Of a DNA stretch of 64,000 bases, positions 43,301 through 58,300 are shown in pieces (positions within the stretch are counted from its first letter, which is position 1; each line of letters begins with the position of its first letter). The notes beneath the pieces are model-generated. The model saw nothing but the letters and a program-made list of their open reading frames with translations, did not search any database and was not told where the DNA came from. The position numbers were made by a program, and so were the translations under genes. The stretch lies in the NCBI GenBank assembly GCA_905116865.2, contig CAJHNH020008454.1, positions 709,001-773,000 of the forward strand. The letters are read 5' to 3'. The stretch comes from Candidula unifasciata. Its lineage: Eukaryota > Mollusca > Gastropoda > Stylommatophora > Geomitridae.

Positions 43301-46300
43301 AAAGAGCAGCAGAGGCCCACCAACATGAAGATGGGCACAGGACATAAGTGACTCAGTGAATGTGAAAGTACATGAGATGGAATAGCTGGAGAGAGACCGA
43401 GTTTCTTTCAGGGAGGCCAAGATGAGAGCGATGTTCTGCAGAGGACCTGCTACATGATGACTTACAGTCAAACCTCATTAACTTGACCTCACCTAATCTC
43501 GTCTCACCTTGGTCCTCCTATACTTTGCGGTGTCGAGGTGAAGTATAATTTACTCGAAAGTACCCATATGGTTAGTGTGAACAAAGTTCTGGTCCCAGCA
43601 GGGACGTATTATTCATAATATACCTATTAATCTATAGTTAACACACATTCTTTTAAAACATGAACTCTTGATTTCCAGGTCGCTTGGAATTCGTGTTAAT
43701 GTTTTACTCTATTTGTGCGAATCTGCAATGTGGTGGATTTCCATAGTTGCTCTCAGGTGAACCTAGGCTAAAATGGGGAAGTAAAAGTGGCTTATGAGAC
43801 GTAATTCTTAACCTCAAGAAAATCCACAATTACAGGACACAAGACAGAATAAATCACAAGTCAAATTCACAAACATAAGACATAATTTCAAAACACAAGA
43901 TATAAATCATGACTTAAAGACATCCACAACTACAAGACATAATTCACAACCACAAGACATAATTCACAACCATAAGACATAAATCACAACCATAAGACAT
44001 AAATCACAACCATAAGACATAATTCACAACCATAAGACATAATTCACAACCACAAGACAAAATTCACAACCACAAGACATAATTCTCAACCACAAGACAC
44101 AAGTAACTATCACGAGACACAATTCACAAGTCACTACCACAATTCACAACCACAAGGCACAGTTCACAACCACAAGACACAATTCACAACCACAAGACAC
44201 AATTCACTACCACAAGACACAATTCACAAGACACAATTCACTACCACAAAACACAAACACAAGACATAGCCACAAGACACAATTCACAACCACAAGACAC
44301 AATTCACAACCATAAGACACAATTCACAAGACACAATTCACTACCACAAGACACAATTCACAACCACAAGACATAATCACAAGACACAATTCACAACCAC
44401 AAGACAATTCACAACCACAAGACACAATTCACTACCACAAGACACAATTCACAACCACAAGACACAATTTACTACCACAAGACACAATTCACAACCACAA
44501 GACACAATTTACTACCACAAGACACAATTCACAACCACAAGACACAATTCACTACCACAAGACACAATTCACAACCACAAGACATAACCACAAGACACAA
44601 TTCACAACCACAAGACAATTCACAACCACAAGACACAATTCACTACCACAAGACACAATTCACAACCACAAGACACAATTTACAATCACAAGACACTACC
44701 ACAAGACACAAACACAATTCACAACCACGAGACACAATTCACAACCACAAGTCACTACCATAAGACACAATTCACAACCACAAGACACAAACTTTAGCCC
44801 TCCTGCTAATTCAGCCAGAACAATTCTCCACCCTAATCACAATATCTGCTTCTTCTTTGCAGTTGGAACCGCCCCTCAGGCAGATGCATTCTGAATTTAA
44901 AGGAAACATCCCTAATTAGATTACTTTTATGACATGCTTGCTGGGAGGGCAGTAGATCTATCTCTCCCCCCCCCCCCCCCCCCTTTCCAACCCCCAATGC
45001 GGCTGTATACCCACAGAGGGAAATATCATGTATGAGAAATGAATATCACTTCACACAGTTGTCTACAGTAATCAGTCCAACCTTGAAAACTGGCAACATC
45101 CTCTATGTCTGGCCATACAAAGGTATGCCACTCCACTAGGCATCCCTTGGGCAATGCCGGCACAATGCAGTACTGGACCACAGGAGCAAATGGCGACTTT
45201 TCAGAATCCCTCGTGGAGATCTGGATTATAACGAATGCATTTTTTTGGTTTGGGTTAGTGTATGTATCACATGTCTGTTACCTCTTTTGAAAAAAATACT
45301 ATTATGATATAAATATGTATAGTTAAGTGAACAGATTAGCCTCACTGCACATTGAACCATTAAGTACGTAAGGGCTGAGCTCCCCTCCTAATATTCTAGT
45401 CATCCCCATGTGGGATGCAATTTAACGTTATTTTGAAGCCCCCCACCCTGGCTCTTGCCAGGGCCCGCAATATAGCCTATATACATAAGACCATATACGG
45501 TGCAAACAGAATTAGCCTTGCTGACCCTAAGGTCGGATTTTAAAATTAAAATTTACCTCAATAGGTTGACCCTATCTAAAATGGCTGCATGGCACTGTCC
45601 TGGGAAGTAAAGGCAGCCTGTATGATGCCGACCACATCAAAGGTTGACTGGTCTATACAAATAGCCTGACAAGTCAATAATGAGACTGATCCAATAATGG
45701 TTATAACCAAAACAAAAACGCCACTCATGAATCTTCTGTGAAGAGACAAACAGAGAATCACCAAACAGGCAATAAAATTAGGAGCTAAGGAAGCGAGTAC
45801 ATCCAAGAGAAACCCTAAGGCGAAAGTTGATGAGAGAAGCCAAAGATGCTGGAGTGGACTCCATTTATATATGACTGCACAGGACAGAATGGAATGGAGG
45901 AACAGACTGCGAGCCCTGCGGGAAATATAATGGCACAGCAGAGCTATGATGAATGAGAAAATGAATTTTTTTTTTTTAAATATTCAAAAACCCTGAGTTG
46001 TTGTTAACCCTTTGACTTGGTACTATGGATATCGCAACCCTTCGGCCTTGATTCCATGATACCGTAAATCTGGGAGAATTGTGGCTTTTCCGTATACCCC
46101 CGGGCGTGCACCCGGACCACAAGGAGTTCGTCACCTGGAGAAGTCAGGTTTAGCAAGCCGGGCAGCGAAATGAATAAATGAACCCATTTTAGGTGCATTT
46201 TTAAAATCTGTCTTAATCTCAAAACAATCATGCCCACAGGCATGCAACACTACTTAAACAAGTTAAAGAATTCAGAGTAGTAAGTTGTCAGGTAACAACT

Positions 46301-49300
46301 ATACAGGCCACCAGAAAAGAAAAAAGGAAATCTTCACAATTCTGATTCAAGACAGTCTTGCCTCGAGTGCTTTGCTCCATTCCTGACTGGCTGTTGAAAT
46401 GTACTCCTGACTTATAAGGTAGCACATGACAAGCGGGCAACATGCCAAGGTGCAGTTTTTGTCCATTGTAGTTATAATTGTCTCCAGATGTGTGAGAGCC
46501 ACAGCACACTGGGCAGATATGCCCCCATCTATGACATTCAAAGTGGATGGCACAAGGGGCACTATCCCTGCTACAAAGATCTTGTCTCCAGCCTGGGAAT
46601 TAAAAACAAACAGTAGCAAAACACTTACTGGTAGAAATTTGAAATGAAAAAACACACACACACAAAACCAATGAGATAAACACATTGATAAGTAGTTTAT
46701 TAGTGGATGATAAACACTGAACAGTAGTTTATTAGTTTTCCCTTGTGGGTGATAAAAATTAATTAGTTAGTTAGTTAGTTAGTTAGTCTTTCCTCTTGTG
46801 TCGAGTGCGGCACATAGGGCAGAGGTCATTACTCTCCATGCATGGCGGTTCGTTGCAATCTGTTGTAGGTCTTGGATGTTTGAGTGGCCCATGAGCGAGC
46901 CTTCCCTGATGATAGTTCTACCTAGGGTTTCCCTTGGTCTTCCACGAGATCTTTTCCCCTGTGGTGTCCAAATGAGGGCTTGGTAAGGAAGTCTTGATTT
47001 ATCCATTCTAAGGGCGTGGCTGACATAGTTCCAGCGGCGTTTTCGTAAAAAATTAGACACATACTCTTGCCTGGATTCTTGCCTTATTTGTGTATTGGTT
47101 CGGAAATCTGACCATTTGAAATTTAGTATTCTTCTAAGGCATTTATTTTCAAAACTGTCTAATTTTGTGTCTAGAGTTTTCGTTGATTTCCAGCATCTTG
47201 CATCCATAGGTTAGTACTGGAATCACACAAGAATTGAAGATCTTGAGTTTTGTGTGTTTGCTAAGTGTCTTTGATTTCCAGATGTTGGACAGTTTATTGA
47301 AGGCACTAGATGCCAGTGCTATTCTAATTGATATTTCTGGTGCGGTATCTCCTGTAGATGACATCTTGCTCCCTAGATAAGTGAAACTGTTGACTTTTTC
47401 AAGGCTGTTGTTGTTCAGCGTGATATCAACTGAACTGTTGGTAAGGCCTAGAATTTTTGTTTTTGCAGTGTTAATTTGGAGTCCAAGTTTGTTTTTGCGG
47501 ATAAAAATTGATCAGTAGTTTATCAGTTTTGCCATGTGGGTGATAAACATTGAGAATTAGTTTATTAGTGTCCCCAAGTGGGTGATAAATATTGATCAGT
47601 AGTTTATAAGTTTCCCCATGTGGGGGATAAACACTGAACAGTAGTTTATTGGTTTCCCCATGTGGGTGATCAACACTGATCAGTAGTTTATCAGTTTTGC
47701 CATGTGGGTGATAAACATTGAGAATTAGTTTATTAGTGTCCCCAAGTGGGTGATAAACATTGATCAGTAGTTTATTGGTTTCCCCATGTGGGTGATCAAC
47801 ACTGAACAGTAGTTTATAAGTTTCCCCATGTGGGTGATAAACATTATCAGTAGTTTATTAGTCCCCCCCCCCCCCCCCCCCCCGTGGGTTTGAGGGCCCC
47901 ATTTTGAGGAGGGGCAAAGAACAGATCCATTGCCTAACAAAAGTATGTCATAAAAGGTGACTAACTAGGAGTCTGCTGAAATCAGATGTGTTGGGTCGGA
48001 AGATGCAGAGAACACGGCCTAGATGTAAACCACAAAACAACATGCCAACCACAATTTTAATTCTAAAATCCGAGAGGCCCCAAGCCCGGCACTTCCTGTT
48101 AGTGCCATTTCCCTGTAAGAATCGCGCACCCTGATCACTATAGTGGCTCGTTTATGAGAAGCACAGCTAACAGAATCTATTTCTTTACCACTTGCAAAAA
48201 CTTTAGTGGGACTGTGAACGAATACATTTACTGAAAATAGTGCTTTATTTATATCTTACCCCAAACAGGGAAAATCCACAGGTCACGGAACAGTTTAATA
48301 TTTCAGGGGGGTGGTAGATAGGCACTCGTGGGACATAGGCTGCACTCTCTCGTGGGACGTAGGTGGATTGGGGTTAGGGCCGGTTCTAGATGTTCTGGGG
48401 TCGCTGAAAGCATCAGAAATCCAGGAAACACAGTCTTACCACCCTGTAAAATGTCTGACTGTCCTGTGACGTCATCTGGGGTAAGATATAAATAAAGCAC
48501 CCTACCGGGCGACCAGGTCACAGGGTCAAGTAACTGTCATGCTGTAACTGTTATTCAAAGCCAGTTAATTATCTGCTGCATTTGTTTTTACTAATTACTG
48601 ACCTTTTTCTATACTGTATTTGTTGGGTCCTCCCATAAATGTTTTGGCAATTTTTCAAGTGAAACCTGAAAATTTGTTTTTAAAAGGGATTCCCAAATTT
48701 TGGTAGTTACAGGATCTTGGCAAAGTTTTTTTTTTCTTTGGTCATGGGGTGAAAGGGTTGAGCGTTTAGGCCACATTTGTTTCTTTTAAACTAGTTCTCA
48801 GAAATACAAAACCAAAACCGATAAAGCCTGTATAGAATAGCGGGTAACTGTAGACGAAGGAATATCAAGCACACTAATACATGCTTCGACCAGTCTTTAC
48901 TGTTGACAAAGACTTAGGCTGAAACATTCAACTGTACTTGTGCAAGTCTCTCCTTCCTTTTCCTAGTCAAAGTTTATGTTAAGGTAAAACTTAGACACCA
49001 TGTAGACTGGAGTCTATGAGGTACTATGAGGTACTGTTACCTTCCTTTGCCATATGGATACCAGGACCCTACTGGGAAAGGGGAGAGGGGTAAAAGGACC
49101 CACTGCCCCGTAACATAGTGTAAAAGACGACTAAGGGGTTTGCTAAAATTGAATGTGCTGGGTTAGTATTGCAGCTTAGCTGTAGACCACAACACTAGAA
49201 GCTAATCGCTTCTTTTTTATTTTTTTAGGGGCTTTTTAACTGTGTCACCCAGAGAATTCTGACATTTCCAGCTGGGACCAATTCCCTGTAAATTACTTTT

Positions 49301-52300
49301 TCTGACTTGTCTATCGCAACATGTTTATGTCTATCAAGACATGTTTACGAGACCTATAATTAATGCTATTGGCTGTGTTCACGCCTGCACAAATGTTAAT
49401 GAGATCAAGATGAAAATATATTAACCAAAACTAGAATAGGGTGGGGGGTCCTTCAACTCAAATGGGTTTTTTAAAGCCAAGCTGATGTAAAATGTTCCCA
49501 TAAGCCTCAGTGATAGATAGAGGTTATGGAGTCCCAACACGAGTCACCTGACTCAATATATTTTTAGGCCCTTGAGAATGTATTCTATTTGATGCTTCAC
49601 TCTTTTCATGTTTACTAATTACTCTCTTTATCTTTATAAATCTGAGGAAATTTAGTTCAAATGTTAAATGTTGTAAGCGCTCCGTCCCCATCTTCAGCAG
49701 CAAACGAAGAGTTCCAATTCCAATGGCACTAGTAACTGTCTGATTGTATATACGTCTGGCCCTTCCCTTGAGTGTTGAGCATTGGCCATGTACATAAATG
49801 TACATACATACAATTTTGACAATCTTTTACTGACCAGTGTTAAATTGTTTTACAAGATTTTTTTTTTAGACCTTCCACTGTGTCATGATTCATTTTCTTT
49901 AAGCGTTTCCTGGGCAAAAAGATTAAGGGTGAACACAGAAGAAGTACTTACCTTTACAGCTTGGCTATAAGGTCCAATGTTAGCTGGAGCCCAGTGAGAC
50001 AAAGACTGCACATGCATGGTCTTGCGGTTATTTTCCTTTTCGGCATCGCAAATCTTCCCCTGGCAGTCAAGCTGCAGTGCAATGTTGCGAGGCAGGTTGG
50101 CCTGAATACAAAGCCTGGAATAAAATCACATTTCTGTGTCAAGTGTTAGAAATTGCAAGTAAAAGTATAAGATCCATTTCCATGACTTTAGGGTTATTAG
50201 ATATATTGTGCTAACCAGAAATGTTGAAATCTGGGGGTTGAGAGACCTTGGGCACTCTTCATCATCCACTCAAACAATTTGTAAAGTGGCTTAACGGCCC
50301 CTTGCTACCAGCCATGTTTAGAAGTTCTCTGTGATGAATTCTTTTTAAACATTTCATATTTTTTCAAAGACATTATCCTAATTTAATTATTATTATTATA
50401 ACCCCCCCCCCCCCCCCCCCCCCATTTTTTAACTACCACCTTCTGTACAGTACAATGCATTTAACATTGTCAAAATCAGTGCAAAAAGTAGTTTTAAAAA
50501 AATTTGATTTACAAACTATTTTATAAAAATAGTGTTGTCAGTTTTATTGAAAAAAACATTTTAATAAACACTTTATGTTTCTTTTTCAGCCTTCCCAGCT
50601 TCTGAAGTTCACTGTAGATGGATGTCACCTGCCCCCATGTGATCGACCTTCTCTTTCCAGATGGTGGCTCCAAGTGGCTCTGCCGGTATATTATCCCTCC
50701 ATCATCTTCTTGGTCTACTCCCTGACAGTTCTTCTGTGTATGCAGTTTTTTGTCGCCCAACCACTGCATGAGATTTGAGGCAGTAATTAATTCTGATTTG
50801 AACAGGTTATCTTCTTTTTAGTGCTCAACAGCTGTAAACATGGCGGAATTTTCTGGTTGTTCGTCCACTTCTGGACTTTGATCCTGTTCCAGAACTTCAG
50901 TTTAGCGTGCACATCTGTTTTACAGATCTGGCTTATCTGTAGCAGACCACTGGTTCCTTGCCTCTTGGGCAAATCCATTCCGAGTTATAACAGGTTATTA
51001 ATTTTTGTGCTGTTGCTTCGATTTCTCCATTATTCTATAGAATCTTGAAATTTTGTTGCCTCACTAGGGATTAGATCTGATATCACCAAATCTGAGATAC
51101 AATACTTTTAACACCTTAGCCACCCATCCACACCTCGCAAATATTAGTTTGATTAAAGTTAAAAGTTAAAGTTGTGAGGATCAACTTCATTGCACCGGAT
51201 TTTATCCCAGATGGCTCAGTCTCTCTACGCAGAATGGTTAGCCGCCTGTCGAGAGCACCGCACAGAGCACAAACTCTGTAGTTCCAGCAAGGATCCCCAG
51301 GGACTCCCTAAAAATTACACTCATGAACTAAAGGACACAGCCATGAAACGAACCCACGATCTTCAGAGCGCGAGGCAAACAGTTTGATCACGGAGACCCC
51401 CTGTGTTGTTTGATTAACTCTGCTGGGACATGACTTCATAAACTCACCTGACGGGAGGATTTACATGAAAGAATGTCTTGTACACTTCATTGATGGCAAC
51501 AAAATTTGCCATATCCCCAATATATAAGGATACTGAACAGATGTCTGTGGGTGTCAGGCCTTGGTCATTCAAACAATCTGAAATGTTCAGAAATAGCAGT
51601 GTGTTCCATAAGTTTCCATACATCAGAATTCTTTTCAAAAAACAAAAACAAAACTTTTGTTTATACAATACTCTCTACATGACTACGTTGTTTAAAAAAA
51701 AAAAAACATTTTCAATGCGTGTCCTTTACTGCTGAAGGACATGTATAAACACAGCTGGAGTTATGCTTGTAATGACACTGGCGATATGAATATTTTTTCC
51801 CATGCATGGACACTTTGGAAACACCCTATGCAATTTGGGTTTCACATGCTAAAAGTTTTGTAGATATCAGCAGTCCTTGTTGATAAAAAAAAATTTTTTT
51901 TTTAATGTGCCGTTTCTACAATGGAGGTTGGCTGCAATGTATTTACTGCTTCCTTCTTTCCATCCTTTATCCTCCCAGTGAAGCGCAGACCCTTAACCAA
52001 CTCACGCCAAGTGGTCCTACCCTTGGCTAGGTTTAGACGGCGGATCAACATCATGACACAAGGGTAGTAACCCATAAGTGCTCCGTTCTACTTCTGATCC
52101 AAGACTGAGTACGAAGAATTTCAGCGCAGTGCATGAACTCTGTAGCACCGGCGAGGATCCTGAAATACTTTGGGTAGATTTTTTTTAAATTTCCAATTGC
52201 CAAGGGATACTGCGCAACAATGCACACGGGCGTTCGATCTTACTACCTAGAGTCCAGGGCAAGTTACTAGAAGTCTTTGTGAAAAAATCCCAGCCTTCAC

Positions 52301-55300
52301 TAGGGCTTGCACCCAGGACCTCCAGCATTCAAGGCGGATGCCATGCCTCGAGACCACGCAGCTCCCCTACCAGCCCTTGCAACTGCAGTATCTTAAGATA
52401 ATCTGCATGCTCGTTGCCTCAAACACCCATGTGACCTGGCACAAAGACGAAGGTTATGCCAGCCATTCGCTCAGTGCTTACCAATACCATCCATTCTTGT
52501 CTAATGAACTCGGCCTGAATTTTCTCAAGCATATTCATTAAGTCAACAAGTATTCACACATGTGTAAACTCTTGAGTACTCAGCCATACTAATGCCCCTG
52601 TTACAACCAGTTTCTATTGTATTAGTAAGATAAACCTCTTTGGTGTTTTCAAAAAGTGATTATTTAGTGAGAACCAGGTGACTGTCACTTTGAAAGTAAT
52701 GTGTCTTCAGCGGTAGCATTAAAATGAGTGGGGGAAAACAATAAAAAGTATAATGTTGCTGCAAAAACAGACAGGGGAAAACAATTACAAGTATAATGTA
52801 AAAAAAACTTCCCCCTTCCACGCCTTTAGGCGTATTGGGAATATAGGGCTAGACCTAGATTTTTATAGACCAATCAGCACTTGGCGGGTGATGTCAGCAT
52901 CATGTCGGCCACCTTTACTTCCCAGGACTGCACTAGGTACCAACTCAAGGCTCTGTCGACCTGAAGGGCACAGTCATTTCTGAAAGAAAACAAAGTCTGG
53001 CTCCGTCAGGACACGAACCCACGACCTTCCGATCCCCAGGCGTGCATCTAGCTGCCAATGAACAAGTATAATGTTGATGCAAAAAACAGACAATGCTCAG
53101 GCCCATGAAAATACAAACATGAAGTTCATATGTCAGTTACCTATCAAAGTGGTGAGAGCTTCACGACTGGCATCTTTCACATCTATGTCATCAGATACAG
53201 GGGCTATAACTCCACTCACATGGAAGTTGTCATCAACAATGCGAACTCTCACCTCCTCTGCCCCTAAAATACATAATGTTGATACATAATGTTGAATAAT
53301 GCTGAAGTCAACAAATAAGCAGTTTATTTATTATTGATGTAACTTGTTGAATGGCTAGTCAATAGCGTTTAAAAGAGAGAAAAAACACCATGCAAATGCC
53401 TACTGGAGAAAAGTACAGGTGTGATTCACAAGATACCAAGTTTAACACCTTCTTCTTCTTTTGTCAATATCTGCTTATGCCGCTAGGCGTCACAGTTCAT
53501 CAGACGATCTGCACCCGAGCCAGGGCGCGTTCTGTCACTTGATATGCCGTGATGTTATACAGTCTCAAGGTGTCAGTGACTCCTTCAGTCCGTATTCTTT
53601 GAAGTCTTGGCCTGCCTTTTGTGGTTTCATTCTCATTAGATGGACAAACCATTTTATTCTTTGTTTCTCAATAAACATTATGATGGGTGCTGTTCCAACA
53701 GTTCTTGTGATCATTTCTCATTCAATCTCTTCTGGTTTTATTCACAGCCATTCTCAAACATCTCATCTCTCAGGTGGTTAGTTTTCTTTCATGTTCTTCT
53801 TTCAATGTCCAAGTCTGACACTGGTATCTTAAAAGTCAGTATAAATATTGTATTTATAATTTGTGTTTTTGTCTCTGTTGGGATAGCTGGGTGTTTTAAA
53901 ATTGGAGCAAGTTGGTACATGACATTTAACACCAAGACTAGAAATACAATTTAAAAAAGTAACTAAAATAACCTTTTCTAGGGTATATTTGGTATATGGC
54001 GCTAGCCTCATATTTTAAAAGACATTTGAAACTCAATGGGTATGTGGTCATGAACTTCTGCACTATGTTAACAGTTCTGACACAAATTTCATGACCAGAT
54101 CATCCATCAAAAAAAAAAGGTGTGTAATGAAGTATGCTTATCAAAACATAATTATTAAGTTCCTGGGTGGTGAAATTATGGTTATGTACAAACAAAGTCA
54201 TTTTCGGGTCAATGATCTTATTATTTAAACTTGTTGAGGGGCAAATGAAACATAATCCGCTCTCCACCAGTGTGCCACCATCTTTGAAGTATTGACCCAC
54301 TCCTCAGAGTCATGCTCTCAGCATCATTGTTATAAACATGTTGAATTGTTCAAATGTGTTTAACTTGGGTATAGCCATGTACTTTAAATGTTATAAAATT
54401 GCATTTTATAAAATAAAGAACATCTTCTGCAATAAATCTTTGTCATTGAGAGTTAGAAAAAGAATTCTTGCTTGCTACATACATCCAGTTTTAACATATG
54501 GCTGTGAATCCTGGATAATCGGTAGGCATGCCAAACAATTTCTTGAGGCCTTAGAGATGTGGTTTTACAGAACGCCGCTTAAATTACCTTGGACAGCTAA
54601 AAAGAGCAACTAAGAGGTTTTGAAAGAGGCGGGAGCCCGAAGACAACTTATCACAGACATCAAAAGGAGACAGTCATCATTTTTCAGCCATGTTATGAGA
54701 AGAGGGAAAATGGAACTTGTCACCACTGTAAAGATCTGTGGAAGGAGGGATAGAGGAAGACAAAGAGAGAAGATTCTTGACAGTCTTGTTGCATAGCATC
54801 GAGGTGTTTCGGCACACAAACTGATACATGCTGCAGGAGATCACAGATTGTGGAGAGGTATGATTGCCCACGCCAGTCGGCAAGGCACATGATCATGATA
54901 GCCATGCTGTATACTCATCACTGCCCAAGCTGCTCCATCATTTTGTGGCAGATGAAACTCCAAATCGGCTCTCATTACACAAACTAACTAAAAGGGACAA
55001 ACTGATGCTCTTTGTGGCTAGGTACAAATTCATGCATGTATCCTACTCTCTTTTCACGGGAGGACACCTCCTGGGCTTGATTTGTTTGTGAGGTTTAACC
55101 AAAAAAAAATTATGCTCTGATATTTTTTCAAGAGATTTCATATAAAAGCACTAGACCATGAAGTGGAACTCCGACATATTCCTGCCTAGCACACATAAAC
55201 ACTGCTGTAATATCACCCAGAACATGGTAAAATCCATAAATAGTCACAGTAATCAACAATCAAACCAGTAATTTAGATGTCCTGTACACATAAAACACTA

Positions 55301-58300
55301 CTCCAACATCATCCACAAACAGTAACACACACATACAACGACATATCAACAGCATAATATTAACATACATGTGTAATTTTCATATGAATGAATGTTGGAT
55401 TAAGAATCAACATCACAGCACTCGGGACACTCCCATAAGCACCCCGTCCCCATCTTCAGCAGCAAGCGAAGAGTTAAAATTCCGATGGTACCAGTGACAG
55501 TCTGATTGTATATCCATCTCGCCCCTCCCCAGAGTGTCGGCCAGATCCCCTCATAACTCCTCATAGTGCCATTTTCCTCAGACCGTAATGATCTATCTGT
55601 TCCTCGGCACTGTTCACTCGCACCCAAAGGGCCCTCACAACATCCAGCTTGTCACAAATACAATCACAGTAACCCACAATGAAACCTATTATTTTAATGT
55701 CTGGCACACACACAGTTACTATATAACACAACTGAACCTGTTATTTTCATGTCCACCACACAAAAACAGTTACTGTAACACTATCAAACCTGTTATTTTC
55801 ATGTCTGGCACACACAAACACAGTTACTGTAACACTATCAAACCTGCTTTTTTCATGTCTGGCACACACACAAAGTTACTGTGTAACACAATCAAACCTG
55901 TTATTTTCATGTCCGGCACACACATGACCAACCCCATGGTTTCTGTATCCCCTCCAGCAGATTGCTCTACATTGTTAAGAGAAACTGGCACATGCTCTTC
56001 CACCCATTTAGTTGTAGTCATAATTGGAAGCTGTAAAATTGTGTCTCTCAAGGATATACTGTCATCCTGTAAAAATTGATAACTGCATCAACATTGCATA
56101 AAATAATAAAAATATATACAATATAAATAGGGATACATCAATCTATTAAGTAAGAACTGCAATGACATGCAAAGAAAAACAGATGATTTAGTAATTATAA
56201 CATCTTGGGTCAGATTACAAATCAGTTATGAAAAGACAACTTAGTTCAGGTATAAAGTTAGCAGTTTCGATTGCCAAGGAAAGAGAAAGATATTATGATA
56301 TGCACTGGCAAAGCAGCAGCCTTTTTCAAAGCCTGAACAAAATTTAGAGATCTAAATTACAGTTTTAAAACCAAGTGATGTTTTTTATTCTAATGTTATT
56401 TCAATTATAGTAGATGGTACTGAAAGTTGTAGAAACATTCAAGATATTTAATGAAAACTAAATGCATTTTAAAACAACTGCCTGGGGAAATTAATGAATA
56501 TTAAATGGAATGAATTCAAGATAGGTGAAGGAATAAGAGAAATGGGTTCAAACCCAATATCTCCCCGCTAACAGTCAAATATTTTAGGGGGTGGTAGATA
56601 GGCTGCATGCAGTCATGGGACCTAGGCTGTAGGTGGGTTGGGGTTAGGCCCAGTTGTAGATGTTTTGGGGTAGTTAAAAGAATCAGAAAGCCGGGAAGCT
56701 CGCTCTTACCACCCTAAAACATATTGGACTGTCCTGTGACGTCACCCTGAGATATTAGGAAAGCACCGAGAAATGTCTGGATAACTGCTTGTATCATCAG
56801 TTAAAAGACAATGAATATGGCGATTCATTGGGCACATCATGAGCAGAAGCCGACAGAGAATCACTAAACAGACACCGAAAGGAGAAACAAATGGATTGAG
56901 GAAATAATGAGAAACCCTAAGAAGAACATTGTTGAGAGGCCAAGGTTGCAGGACTGCATTCCATCCATGACAGCAAAATGATTGCACAGAACTGAATGGA
57001 GGATTAGATTGTGATGATGATGATGATGATGCATGTGTAGTCTCTTTCTTTCTTTGTGTTCACTGGCTGTAAAAACCTGTAGAAAGTTCTAGTTGTTCAT
57101 CCACCTCTAGACTTGAGCCCTGTTCCAGAATCTGAGTGTTGCGTACATATCCGTTTTACAGGTCTGACTTATTTGTATGCAGACTTTTGGTTCCTTGCCT
57201 CTCAGACCGATGCACTCTGACTTCAAAGAAAACCCCCAGTTAGTCGGGGTCTATTCTTGTCAAAGTTGTATATGAAATTATATACTGCAACAAAGCAGTA
57301 CTTGACAGATTAGATACTGCAACAAAGTAGTACATGACAGATTAGATACTGCAACAAAGTCGTATATGTGATTATATACTGCAACAAAGTTGTATATGAG
57401 AATATATACTGCAACAAAGTTGTATATGTGATTATATACTGCAACAAAGTTGTATATGAAATTATATACTGCAACAAAGATGTACTTGACAGATTAGATA
57501 CTGCAACAAAGAAGTACATGACAGATTAGATACTGCAACAAAGTCATATATGTGATTATATACTGCAACAAAATAGTACATAAACTGTAAAGATGAAAAA
57601 AATGTAAGTTTTGTGTTACCAATTCTTTATCTTCAAGTTTGCATTCTTTGAGGTTGATGTAACCAACAGGAGCAATAGTGTCAGCTGAGTGCATCACCAT
57701 CTCTGTTTTTTTACTGAAATAAATTGATAAAGACTCAATCAAAACAACATGCTTAAGTCATGCATAACAACTGGTAAATTGGTCAAGAAAACACGTACAT
57801 CCTGAAGCAATCTTAGATCTTCCTCCCGTTCTTCTCTTCCTCCTTCTATTATTATTCTATTTAGCAAGAACAGGTTTATGTACAATGGGAAAAGCTGAAG
57901 AGCTCTCAGCTTTTACAACAGAATAATGTCCCTTAGGTAAAGACAATGCTACACCAGTTAGCACCTTGGTGTTAGAGATATTTATTCTTTACAGATAAGG
58001 GTGGGAGATGTTGAATTCTTCATAGAAACCAGTTACCTGTTATCCGTACTGACATCTTAGCACATCAGACCTACTCATTAATGTTCCATCCTCAAATGCA
58101 ACAGTCATCTCAGTGTCTCCATGCTCAACGTACCCAGCAGGAGTTGATTGGCATATCTCCTTTCTTTGTCCCGCAACTGGTTTCTGCATGGTTGTACTCA
58201 TTTAATACCAATTTCCCGAAACAAAAAAGTGGCTCATCGCCGGTGTCTCCTGTACCTCAATGCCGATGGAACACAGTAGATTCTCTATGTCGGCCCGGTC

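Noticed and set aside
43850..44790. CRISPR-like array of short repeats
   Set aside because: Units are adjacent with no unique spacers, in a eukaryotic intron; it is a minisatellite.
46347..46361. Stop at 46347-46349 as the DPH6 C-terminus
   Set aside because: It would delete the last strand of the RidA-like domain, and exon j at 45220 restores it in phase through a GC donor. Intron retention remains possible.
50587..50769. Minus-strand open stretch as an extra DPH6 exon
   Set aside because: Exons g and h join directly in phase within the RidA fold; adding it would disrupt the domain.
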